Of a stretch of 64,000 nt of DNA, positions 33,948-42,073 are shown one piece after another (within the stretch, counting starts at the first letter, position 1; each line of letters begins with the position of its first letter). A model generated the notes under the pieces. It was not told the origin of the DNA. It made no database searches and saw only the letters and a program-made list of their open reading frames with translations. This DNA is from Spirochaetales bacterium. Lineage in GTDB: Bacteria; Spirochaetota; Spirochaetia; SZUA-6. The stretch lies in the NCBI GenBank assembly GCA_027021365.1, contig JALUUM010000032.1:186001-250000 (forward strand). The letters run 5' to 3'. The position numbers and the translations under genes were made by a program.

Positions 33948-36035
33948 ATGGAAGGGATTTCCAAGACTTCCGGCAAGCAATCGATCCTGCTTGCCGCCTG
34001 TATAATACTAACTTCTATTTCATTGATTTACTTCATCAGATTTATTGTTAAGCCGAATACAGGACTGGTAGTAAACTATCCTGAAGTTGTAGTTGAAAAA
34101 GGAAAAGTGCTCTTTTCACCTAAAACACCTTTTTCACCTGCGGTATCCTCGGGTCTTATTCCTAATAAGGATTACATACTGGAAATAAACGGAAAAAAGA
34201 TATCGAGTACCTGGGATGTGATCAAGGCTGATCGCGGACTATGGAGCTTTGACGATATAAAGGTAAAGGTACTTAGGGATGGAAAGGAAAAAGTGTTGAC
34301 CCTCAAACCTGTTTTCAATCTTAAGAGGATCGACTGGCTTTTCACTCTGCTTTTAATAATTGCTCTTTCCTTTACGGCATTCTATCTGACCTACACACTG
34401 CCGGATGACAAGGCTTCAAATTTCATAGTGCTTGCCTCACTGTTCTACCTCGTATTTACAGGTCTCAAACCTTTTTATTACGAAAGTATAATTTCAAATT
34501 CTCTTATTCATCTTGGAAAGGTAACTTCCTGGTTTCTCGTTTTCTTTGCCCTGTATTTCCCGCAGAAGAAAGGTTCTGCCAGGTTCAGAATCACCTTTAT
34601 AGTCTTGATAATTCTTATCTATTCGGTCTTTTTTCTCTTCAGAATGTACTTCTATATCCATTGGACGATTAGCGGTACTGAAGAATGGTTGAAGAAGTAT
34701 AGATTCCTGGGGAGACTGGGAAATATAGCCGATGGTTTGGCATATATCATATATCTCTCGTTGCTGATTTCCTCATATTTTAAGAGCAAATATTCAAGTG
34801 AGAAGAGACAAATCGAATGGATACTTGCCGGTATTCTAATTGCAATTCCACCTTATTTTTTCCTCGATCAACTTCCCATTATTCTCGGGAATTCTCCGGA
34901 AACGCGAATGAGTATGGGAAATTTTGCCAGTCTCTTTCTAACCTTTGTGCCTTTGTTTTTCATTATCGGTCTTATGAAACACAGGGTTTTCAACATTAAA
35001 TTCTTTGCCACAAGGTATATCGTCTACGGTTTGCTGGCTCTTTTGACTTTCGCATTTTTCACCGTCCTCTATGAACCGATGAAGGATATATTTTCTTATA
35101 ACTACGGCTTGCCTGATAGAATATCCGGTTTCCTCGTTGTGACTATACTATTTATTGTTCTTTTCATAGCAAGGGCATTTCTGATTTCCCTTATAGAGAG
35201 GTTGTTCTATTTAAGCCATTACAGGCGGACTTTTCAGTATTCAGCCAGCCTCGAGAGCAAGAATATGGAATTGAAGATGATAATCGATGAACTTAATAAA
35301 GAGGGACTGAAAAATTTTCAATCAAAGAAGATGAAAGAGTTGAAAGGAATCATAACCGGAATAGCGCACAGAATTAATAATCCCGCAAATTATATTCAAA
35401 ATGCCCTTTTCGGTTTGGAGAAGGGAATGAACAGGTTGGCAGGACAATTGGGAGATGGAAATAGCGAATTACCAAGATTGCTAAGCGAAATGCAGAGCTA
35501 CCTTACCATTGCAGAAGAGGGAAGCCTTCAAATCAGGCATTTCATCCGCAAACTAGTGTCTCTGGCAGGTTCAAGGGTCTCTGTACCAGCGGTAATGAGC
35601 GTAGATCTGATTCTCAAGAATGCCATCGTGGAGATGCAGAGAAAATATCCCGATGCCATCATGAAAATCGGAAAAACCGTATCCGGAAAAATTAAATGTT
35701 ACCCGAAAGAAATAACTCAGGCAATCGAATACTGTATTGAGAATTCGATCGAAGCAACTGATAACAGAAGCATAGAGGTAAAGATAGATGCGGAGATGCA
35801 TGATGATGACAACATCGTAATCACAATAACTGATAACGGTCCCGGGATCGATGAAATGAACATCAGGAAGGTTTTTGACCCCTTCTTTTCAACGAAGCAT
35901 GATCACGAAGGTTTGGGTTTGTATTTCTGTAAAACCATAGTAGAGAGAAATGGCGGGACGGTTGAGATAGAAAGTGTAAACGGAAACGGAACAGCAATCA
36001 AAATGAGATTTCCTCTTCAGGAAGAGTCGAAATAG
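33948..36035 (+). CDS. Membrane histidine kinase with PDZ-like sensor and multi-TM region
   Basis: A 695-residue sensor kinase. After a first membrane helix (about 13-32) comes a periplasmic PDZ-like domain (about 45-125: SSGLIPNKDYILEINGKKI). About seven to eight further membrane helices (about 128-430) form a region like 7TM sensor domains. Then follow a coiled-coil linker and a HisKA-like helix with the phospho-acceptor His in GIAHRINNPANYI, and a HATPase (about 555-690) with N-box EYCIENSIEATDN, G1 ITDNGPGID, F-box FDPFFSTK and G2 HEGLGLYFCK. No receiver partner adjoins it. The PDZ next to a 7TM sensor is unusual. No Shine-Dalgarno is visible. Confidence 0.87.
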   Translation: MEGISKTSGKQSILLAACIILTSISLIYFIRFIVKPNTGLVVNYPEVVVEKGKVLFSPKTPFSPAVSSGLIPNKDYILEINGKKISSTWDVIKADRGLWSFDDIKVKVLRDGKEKVLTLKPVFNLKRIDWLFTLLLIIALSFTAFYLTYTLPDDKASNFIVLASLFYLVFTGLKPFYYESIISNSLIHLGKVTSWFLVFFALYFPQKKGSARFRITFIVLIILIYSVFFLFRMYFYIHWTISGTEEWLKKYRFLGRLGNIADGLAYIIYLSLLISSYFKSKYSSEKRQIEWILAGILIAIPPYFFLDQLPIILGNSPETRMSMGNFASLFLTFVPLFFIIGLMKHRVFNIKFFATRYIVYGLLALLTFAFFTVLYEPMKDIFSYNYGLPDRISGFLVVTILFIVLFIARAFLISLIERLFYLSHYRRTFQYSASLESKNMELKMIIDELNKEGLKNFQSKKMKELKGIITGIAHRINNPANYIQNALFGLEKGMNRLAGQLGDGNSELPRLLSEMQSYLTIAEEGSLQIRHFIRKLVSLAGSRVSVPAVMSVDLILKNAIVEMQRKYPDAIMKIGKTVSGKIKCYPKEITQAIEYCIENSIEATDNRSIEVKIDAEMHDDDNIVITITDNGPGIDEMNIRKVFDPFFSTKHDHEGLGLYFCKTIVERNGGTVEIESVNGNGTAIKMRFPLQEESK

Positions 36036-36056
36036 TGTCGTTGGAATCGGCATGGC

Positions 36057-36800
36057 TCACTTTTCATTATACTTTTCATCGTACTTTATGATACATCCCT
36101 GTTCCTTATCATAGATCGGCAGAATATTGCTCTTGTCGAGTTCAAAAGAAAATTGCACATCTCTTTCGAAGCCAAGACCTTTAAGCCTCGAGACATGCCT
36201 GCATGTCTTGCTATTTACAATATTTTTTAAAGGCTGTATGGATAGTTTCTCTGCAAGCCACGTAAGATCATCAATTGGTCTGAAAGAACTTAGAAGGCTA
36301 TGAACCAATTTCCCTGCACAGTAATAATCTTCCATGCTGAATTCTCCGTTGGTTCCTGCACAGATGATTCTTACGGGTAGAGGTATTTTTGCAATTTCGA
36401 GTGCCACCGAGTTTAGGTTTCTCATAGAGGCTATAAAGATACTTTCCGCTCTCTCTGCCATTATCAGGGCTTTTGTTCCGTTAGTTGTGGTAAAAAGGGC
36501 ATCTTTCCCGTTAAATACTGCTTCAGGTTGATTGATAAGTTCTATAGGGGAGTTCCCGTAATCAAAACCTTCGGGCTTTATCCCGTGTCTTTCTCCTATG
36601 AGAAGGGTATCCGGTTTTTTCCGTTTAAATGAAAATGCTTCATCTTTCGTTGATATGGGAAATATGCGTGAAATCCCCATTTCAAGCAGGGTTAGGATAG
36701 TCGTCGATGCTCTGAGCACATCAATAATTATAGCAGAGACACCTCGCAAGTCGTATTTTTGCGTTTCCGTTGCAGTTGGTATTATCTGAATATCCTGCAT
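36057..36800 (-). CDS. comB: 2-phosphosulfolactate phosphatase family protein (ComB)
   Basis: A 247-residue cytosolic phosphatase of the ComB family. Motifs are IIIDVLRASTTILTLLEMG (with the Arg-Ala-Ser-Thr-Thr segment), LIGERHGIKPEGFDYGNSP, LFTTTNGTKAL and AGTNGEFSMEDYYCAG. The family hydrolyses 2-phosphosulfolactate in coenzyme M synthesis, but many bacterial members occur without that pathway and probably act on other phosphorylated acids. No ComA or ComC is seen in the window. It converges on the kinase gene and diverges from the LeuA-like gene 131 bases away. Confidence 0.87.
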   Translation of the reverse strand: MQDIQIIPTATETQKYDLRGVSAIIIDVLRASTTILTLLEMGISRIFPISTKDEAFSFKRKKPDTLLIGERHGIKPEGFDYGNSPIELINQPEAVFNGKDALFTTTNGTKALIMAERAESIFIASMRNLNSVALEIAKIPLPVRIICAGTNGEFSMEDYYCAGKLVHSLLSSFRPIDDLTWLAEKLSIQPLKNIVNSKTCRHVSRLKGLGFERDVQFSFELDKSNILPIYDKEQGCIIKYDEKYNEK

Positions 36801-36851
36801 ATCAATTATGAGGATAATGATTGATTATTTGTCTTTTTGCAATATCGCAGT

Positions 36852-36880
36852 TTGATTTACCTAAAAATAAATACTTTAAA
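36852..36880 (+). promoter_or_regulatory. Candidate promoter for the LeuA-like gene
   Basis: TTGATT (36852-36857), 17-base spacer, TTTAAA (36875-36880). A GGAGG ribosome-binding site lies before ATG 36931. No leader peptide or T-box hairpin is seen in the intervening 50 bases. Confidence 0.45.
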
Positions 36881-36930
36881 TTAATCTTTTTTGAGTTTAT
36901 TATTACCCAGTAGGTTGGAGGATATTTACG

Positions 36931-38511
36931 ATGCAGGAGACCAAGGTGAAAGAGATCGAGCATGTTAGATTTCTGGATACGACATTGAGGGATGGGAATA
37001 AGCTGCCCTTCGTTGTGATGAATTTAAACGACCGCTTGGAGATAGCGGGAAAGCTGGCTGAACTTGGCGTCGACATAATAGATGCGGGTTACCCAAGGGC
37101 ATCGATGACTGACAAGGAGGCAGTTGCATTGATATCGAGAGAGGTGAGGGGAGTACGCGTATCAGCATTGTCACGAGCTGTACGAGAGGACATCGATTTC
37201 ACTGTAGAGTTGTTGAAGGAGGCCGATAAACCGTACCTTCATATTTTCATGCCCGTCTCGAGGCAGTTTATAAGTGAAGTTCTTAAAAAAGCGAATTCCC
37301 AAGTTGTAAAAATGATACATGATGCTGTCTTACACGGGAAAGAGAGGAATGTGGAAGTCCAATTCTCATTCAGTGAATTCACAGATGCAGATCGGAAATT
37401 TTTACAGGAAGCTGTCCTTGCCGCCTGCGAATCCGGTGCCGATACTGTGAGTTTTGCAGATACAAATGGGATTCTCTTCCCGAAGCAGGTTGAAAATTTC
37501 ATTGCTAACATAAGGGAAGAACTTGTAAAAAACGGCCGTAAGAGTACCATCGGTGTTCACTTTCATAACGATTTTGGTGTGGCAACTGCAAATACACTTT
37601 CGGCCATTCGTAGTGGTGCAAGACATGTAGAGGTTACGATCGGCGGGATCGGTGCACGTGCAGGAAATACGCCATTGGAGGAGGTGCTTCTTGCAATGGA
37701 AGCCTGGCAGGATGAACTGAGATTGACACACGGTCTTATACCAACGAAGATTCATTCAGTTTCCGAACTGGTAAGCCACCTTACCGGTGTGTTTCCGCAT
37801 CCTAACAAGCCCGTGATAGGCAGGTGTGCTTTCAGAGAACCTGAGGGTTCAAGGTCCAGGGATTCATTGAAGCCGCAGCTTAAGAATATCCTCAGTGATA
37901 GGTTTATTGGCCGTGTTTCCGACGACATTTTTACAGAAAGAGAGATGTCCATAGAGGAATTCAAAAACAAGTTAAACGAATACTCGATAGATTATACGGG
38001 TCTCGAAATAGAAGCCATTTACGGAGAGCATCTGAGATACTTAAGGAGAAGAGAGTTTATACGCGTGTCGGAGGTTGTTTCTATAATCGAGGATTTAAGA
38101 TTACTTTCCAAGCCGATATACAGCCTGGAATCTTTTTCCGTAACAACAGGCAGTAACAGCCTCCCCGTAGCTGTTGTCAAGCTGATTCGTGAAGGAAAAC
38201 CGTATATACGTTCTTCACACGGAACCGGTCCCGTCGATGCACTGTGTAAGGCGGTTGACCTGGTAGCAGGAATATCGCCACGATTGATACTCTATACCAT
38301 CGAAACAGTAACAGAGGGTGTAGACGCACGTGCGGAAATCACTATTACCGTTGAATACAGGGGAAAGAGATTCCATGGCCATTATGGCAGCACAGATGTT
38401 ATAGAGGCAAGCCTTATTGCCTACCTGAACGCTGTAAACAGGATTCTTTCCAGTGGTGCCACGGAAACGGAAGAGACTTTCTATGTCAATGGTGAGACTC
38501 TCTGGGAGTAG
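36931..38511 (+). CDS. 2-isopropylmalate synthase-like DRE-TIM enzyme with altered signature motifs
   Basis: A 526-residue protein with the architecture of LeuA: an aldolase-type TIM barrel (about 10-290) and a C-terminal LeuA regulatory domain (about 395-510: VTTGSNSLPVAVVKL, SSHGTGPVDALCKAV). The barrel keeps DTTLRDG, IDAGYPRAS and the metal pair HFHND. Two motifs deviate: the usual LRDGEQ reads LRDGNK and the usual GIGERAGN reads GIGARAGN. These Glu/Gln positions are strongly conserved in LeuA and homocitrate synthases, so the acyl acceptor or activity may differ. No other leucine genes adjoin it. Its end overlaps the convergent membrane-protein gene by 26 bases. I leave the symbol empty because the specificity is unclear. 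Confidence 0.8.
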   Translation: MQETKVKEIEHVRFLDTTLRDGNKLPFVVMNLNDRLEIAGKLAELGVDIIDAGYPRASMTDKEAVALISREVRGVRVSALSRAVREDIDFTVELLKEADKPYLHIFMPVSRQFISEVLKKANSQVVKMIHDAVLHGKERNVEVQFSFSEFTDADRKFLQEAVLAACESGADTVSFADTNGILFPKQVENFIANIREELVKNGRKSTIGVHFHNDFGVATANTLSAIRSGARHVEVTIGGIGARAGNTPLEEVLLAMEAWQDELRLTHGLIPTKIHSVSELVSHLTGVFPHPNKPVIGRCAFREPEGSRSRDSLKPQLKNILSDRFIGRVSDDIFTEREMSIEEFKNKLNEYSIDYTGLEIEAIYGEHLRYLRRREFIRVSEVVSIIEDLRLLSKPIYSLESFSVTTGSNSLPVAVVKLIREGKPYIRSSHGTGPVDALCKAVDLVAGISPRLILYTIETVTEGVDARAEITITVEYRGKRFHGHYGSTDVIEASLIAYLNAVNRILSSGATETEETFYVNGETLWE

Positions 38512-39268
38512 ATTCCCTGCAAAACCCTATTTCCAGGATAGCACCCATCATGAACAAACTTATTTCCAGTGTACCGAAAAAAACCGCCAGGCCGCGTAAT
38601 GTGCGTGAACTCAGGAAAAATTGATAGATAGAAGGGAAGTAGGCAAAAACACCGGCAAGAAATCCGAGACTTATCAACAGGTAAGAAAAATTTCCCTCAT
38701 TGATGCCAAAGATGAATAGTAATTCGATGACAGGGATCAAGAGGACTATGTGAAAGAAGAGATCCAATAGATGAAAAATCGATGTCTTGCCGCCTCTTAT
38801 GAATTCGTAGTTCCCGAATATCAGCGGTACTATTATCAGAGAAGAAAGTATCAGTATTATTAACAGACTGACGATGACTATCAATCTAACACGTTTTCTG
38901 GGGAGAAAGAGCATTCTCATTGGTTTTGATATGGAAAGGGTAAAAAAGAAAATAGGAACCATCGAAATGAGAAACATGATCTTGGTGAGATACTCGAGTT
39001 CTTCCCTGATAAGGGTTTTTGTAATACCTGTCGGAATAAAAAGGATTACACCAACAAGGAAGTAGAGCCAGGCATTCCTTACCTGTTTGTTGTCACGTCT
39101 TTTCAAAACGACCCCGACAATGGCAAGAACTGCCAGGAATGTGAGTATCCCGTGGTAAAAACCGTAAAAAACATTGATTCGCTGCATGGTGAGAATACCC
39201 GTCGATTGCAATACCAATGGTATTCCGCTTATCAGAATGGATAGAGAAACTGCATAGACAACTACCAT
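38486..39268 (-). CDS. Multi-pass membrane protein of unknown function
   Basis: A 260-residue protein not recognised by family. It has about seven hydrophobic stretches (e.g. ILTFLAVLAIVGVVL, LIVIVSLLIILILSSLIIV, IVLLIPVIELLFIFG) with short Arg/Lys-rich loops (LKRRDNKQ, PRKRVR), suggesting an inside-loop topology. No transporter or kinase motif is visible. It starts inside the end of the receiver-PilZ gene (7-base overlap), so the two are probably translated together and may act as a membrane sensor with a c-di-GMP effector. Confidence 0.75.
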   Translation of the reverse strand: MVVVYAVSLSILISGIPLVLQSTGILTMQRINVFYGFYHGILTFLAVLAIVGVVLKRRDNKQVRNAWLYFLVGVILFIPTGITKTLIREELEYLTKIMFLISMVPIFFFTLSISKPMRMLFLPRKRVRLIVIVSLLIILILSSLIIVPLIFGNYEFIRGGKTSIFHLLDLFFHIVLLIPVIELLFIFGINEGNFSYLLISLGFLAGVFAYFPSIYQFFLSSRTLRGLAVFFGTLEISLFMMGAILEIGFCRESTPRESHH

Positions 39269-40002
39269 CTTCCTTTTACCCTCACAGTACCCAAAACATT
39301 ATTATATATTGTATCGATAAAGCTGTAAAATTTATTCTTGTTTGTTTTGATTTCCTCAAAGAGGATACCGGCAGACTTACCCTCATAGTGTGTAACCATG
39401 AAGGATATGTTCATCTGAAGCGAGCCTATGGAAAAAATTGCATCCGGTACCCTGAAACCAGGTTGAAAGTTTTCCATGGTTTCAGGATATATAAACCTTA
39501 CCATGGCACCTCTGTAGGAGACATTTATTATCGAGAGGGTCACCTGTTGTTTGCTCTCTGAGTCGAAATACTTAATGGTACCTCTCAGTGAAATATCGGG
39601 ATAGACCCTCAAATATTCCCGTTTTAGATCCAGTTTTTTCTTTGTACTTATAATTTCAAGAATCTTTCTTATGTGCTGTGAAGGGTTGAATGGCTTGAGT
39701 ATTATTCCTCCTACTCCGAGGTATAATGCCTCATTTGCCTGGTCTATGGAGCACTTTGTAAGGATAAGAATTGGTATAATGCTCTTGTTTTTCTTGCCTA
39801 TTGCCTGTAAGAGTTTTTTCCACTGTTCCTCTATACCATCACCGTCTATAATAATGATATCGGGACTGACCATGTTCATTCTTACTATGAATTCCTCGAT
39901 ATCTTCAAAGAGAAAGACAGAGAAACCGATAGGTTTCAATCTAGCCATGAGGCTCTGTCTTATGAGGTGCAGTCTGGAAATAACAACTACATTCAGTTCC
40001 AT
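39262..40002 (-). CDS. Pseudo-receiver fused to PilZ domain
   Basis: A 246-residue cytosolic protein. Residues 1-118 are a CheY-like fold with Asp53 (IIIDGDG) and the conserved Lys (ILKPF), but the N-terminal acidic pair is missing (VVVISRLH), so phosphorylation is doubtful. Residues about 125-235 are a PilZ domain with both c-di-GMP motifs: RxxxR as REYLR and (D/N)xSxxG as NVSYRG. It should bind c-di-GMP. It overlaps the membrane-protein gene downstream. Motility or envelope output is likely in a spirochaete, though no target is seen. Confidence 0.84.
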   Translation of the reverse strand: MELNVVVISRLHLIRQSLMARLKPIGFSVFLFEDIEEFIVRMNMVSPDIIIIDGDGIEEQWKKLLQAIGKKNKSIIPILILTKCSIDQANEALYLGVGGIILKPFNPSQHIRKILEIISTKKKLDLKREYLRVYPDISLRGTIKYFDSESKQQVTLSIINVSYRGAMVRFIYPETMENFQPGFRVPDAIFSIGSLQMNISFMVTHYEGKSAGILFEEIKTNKNKFYSFIDTIYNNVLGTVRVKGRW

Positions 40003-40067
40003 TTGTCATCCGTTACAAGCAACATAATTATGAATCTAAACTATTCGATTCACAGAGGTTTGATTTA

Positions 40068-41486
40068 TTAATAGTCAAACCATCCTAATATACCACGAAA
40101 ACCGTGATATTTCTTGTCATAAAAAACTTTTAGTCCTTTGAGGGTACTTTTATTCTTCAGCAATCTGGCTATGATTGTGCTTCTGCCTGCGAGTATGAAA
40201 TCTTTGTTCTTTAAAATACCTCTTAAATAGTTTGCAAAAGATTCAGATGAGTAGTACGAAGCTTCTTCCAGGAGGAATACTGCAGTCTGGAAACAATTAT
40301 TGTCATGAAAGCCAGCAATTTCTTCAATTGAAGATGATAGGAATGGCAGATGGAGCATCGCTATTTCTTCTGGTTTCAGAATATTGTTTTTCACAAGATT
40401 GGTCTTTGAAACAAGAAGGGCCAACCGGTCTCTTCCCGCAAGAATAATGCCGTTAGTTTTCTCATCCTTCCTCGAAAGATACCTTTGTACCGTGGAGCAG
40501 ATGGGAATGTATCCCTGACCAGGGTTCCAGACTAATAATCTTTTCCCTCTGTTCACGCTGCTACGATTTGTAGAAGTGCCTGAAGTAGAAGTGCCTGAAA
40601 AAGAACCGGAATAATGCATCCCATGTGATTCCCGGAATAAACTTTCAGAAAGTTCCAGTATCTTGATAACGAGTTCCGTAATGTAATCCATGCTGTCAAA
40701 ATTACCGAGCCCGAAAGCAGTTGATAGCTCGTAGCCCTTTCCGTGGAAATTGAATCTCACATGCTCTCTGATATACCGGCCCAACCCCGGTGTTCTCTTT
40801 GTTTCTGATATCTGACAGACCTTATTCATCTTCGATACAAAGACGGTATGTTTCTTCCCTGTTTTCTTATTTAATATTAAAAAGTTATTTGAAAGAAAGC
40901 CCTCTATCCTCTCTGCCAGGTTGTTTACAACTACTGTTGCAAGGATGCCATGATCCGTAAGGTGATAGACTGCTCTCGATATCATCTCTTCAAGTACGGG
41001 ATACCCTGCCTTTGCCGGAAGGTTGGAGACTATCAAATCGAAAACACCTCTCGCTATTTCTATAGATTCTTTTCCTCCTTCCGGATACTCATTTGCCTTT
41101 ACCAAAGTCGTTTCTTCTGCTATCCCCGCAGCAATCCCCTCGTATGCTATACCTCCTATGGCCCTGAAAGTGGAAGGTGAAAGGCCATTCTCCCGGGCAT
41201 TGTACTCTGAAAAGGCAACTGCAAGCGCATCCCTGTCCTGTGCTGTTACCTTTAAATGCGGAAAGCATTTGCCCAGAACGATCCCTATAACCCCGGTTCC
41301 GCAGCCGAGATCAAGGACCCTTCTTACCCTGCTGAAATCGACGGTTTGTTTTAATGTTTTTAGGAGCAATCTCGTACCTGTATCGACATCGTAGCTGCTG
41401 AAGAGTGACTGGGAAAGTGCAAAGACGAGTTTCATCTTGCAAAAATCGAAAGAAACCCTCTTGTTAATGAATTCCTCTGGTATCAA
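40068..41486 (-). CDS. SAM-dependent methyltransferase with long C-terminal extension
   Basis: A 472-residue protein. Residues about 30-215 form a class I methyltransferase of the small (MTS/RsmC-HemK-like) type: VLDLGCGTGVIGIVLG binds SAM, VTAQDRDALAV is the acidic loop, and SNLPAKAG occupies the NPPY position with the second Pro kept but Leu and Ala substituted. The C-terminal half (about 220-472) is unrecognised, with a Ser/Thr/Gly-rich linker (SGSFSGTSTSGTS) and a possible second nucleotide-like fold. It overlaps efp by 4 bases (ATGA). The substrate may be rRNA, tRNA or protein. Confidence 0.72.
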   Translation of the reverse strand: MIPEEFINKRVSFDFCKMKLVFALSQSLFSSYDVDTGTRLLLKTLKQTVDFSRVRRVLDLGCGTGVIGIVLGKCFPHLKVTAQDRDALAVAFSEYNARENGLSPSTFRAIGGIAYEGIAAGIAEETTLVKANEYPEGGKESIEIARGVFDLIVSNLPAKAGYPVLEEMISRAVYHLTDHGILATVVVNNLAERIEGFLSNNFLILNKKTGKKHTVFVSKMNKVCQISETKRTPGLGRYIREHVRFNFHGKGYELSTAFGLGNFDSMDYITELVIKILELSESLFRESHGMHYSGSFSGTSTSGTSTNRSSVNRGKRLLVWNPGQGYIPICSTVQRYLSRKDEKTNGIILAGRDRLALLVSKTNLVKNNILKPEEIAMLHLPFLSSSIEEIAGFHDNNCFQTAVFLLEEASYYSSESFANYLRGILKNKDFILAGRSTIIARLLKNKSTLKGLKVFYDKKYHGFRGILGWFDY

Positions 41487-42043
41487 TTTACCCTTTCCAC
41501 ATACTCGCCCGTTTCGGTGTTTACCAGTATCCTGTCACCCTCCTTTATGAAGATGGGTACCTTTATCCTGTGACCCGTTTCGATGGTAACGTTCTTCGTC
41601 GCACCTGTTACCGTATCGCCCTTTGCAGCATTCTCGGCTTCTATCACCTTAAAGACCATCTTGTAAGGCAGTTTTATGTCAATGGGTTCGCCATCCCACA
41701 TAACCAGTTGGAAGGTTTCCCCCTCTTTGAGGTATGGTTTCTTGTCCTCCATAGAGCTTATGGGAATGTGAAACTGTTCATAGGTTTCACTGTCCATGAA
41801 AATAAAATTCTCTCCGTCACTGTAGAGATACTGTCCGTCTTTCGTCTCCACATTGATATCTTCCACCGAATCCTGAGATTTTATGACCTGGCGTATAACG
41901 AGGCCGGTTTTGAGATTCTTGAGCTTCAACCGGACAAAGGCAGAACCTTTCCCAGGATTTACGAATTCTCGTTCTGCAACGAGGTAGGGTTCGTTTTTGA
42001 GGGAGATAAACATCCCCTTTGACAATGCTCCTGCTTTTATCAT
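41483..42043 (-). CDS. efp: Translation elongation factor P
   Basis: EF-P, which relieves ribosome stalling at polyproline. It spans 186 residues with KOW, OB and C-terminal OB domains. The modified-lysine loop is FVNPGKGSAFVR, with the target Lys at residue 32; the C-terminal signature GHRIKVPIFIKEGD is clear. The frame allows an ATG at 42049, but AGAGG abuts it; ATG 42043 has proper spacing and starts MIKAGALS as the family does. It is 30 bases downstream of epmA, whose product would aminoacylate Lys32. Confidence 0.96.
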   Translation of the reverse strand: MIKAGALSKGMFISLKNEPYLVAEREFVNPGKGSAFVRLKLKNLKTGLVIRQVIKSQDSVEDINVETKDGQYLYSDGENFIFMDSETYEQFHIPISSMEDKKPYLKEGETFQLVMWDGEPIDIKLPYKMVFKVIEAENAAKGDTVTGATKNVTIETGHRIKVPIFIKEGDRILVNTETGEYVERVN

Positions 42044-42073
42044 AAACATCCTCTTTTAAAATTGATAATTACT

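Noticed and set aside
36801..36930. Leucine leader peptide or T-box before the LeuA-like gene
   Set aside because: No Leu-rich small frame, terminator hairpin or T-box motif was found in the 130 bases.
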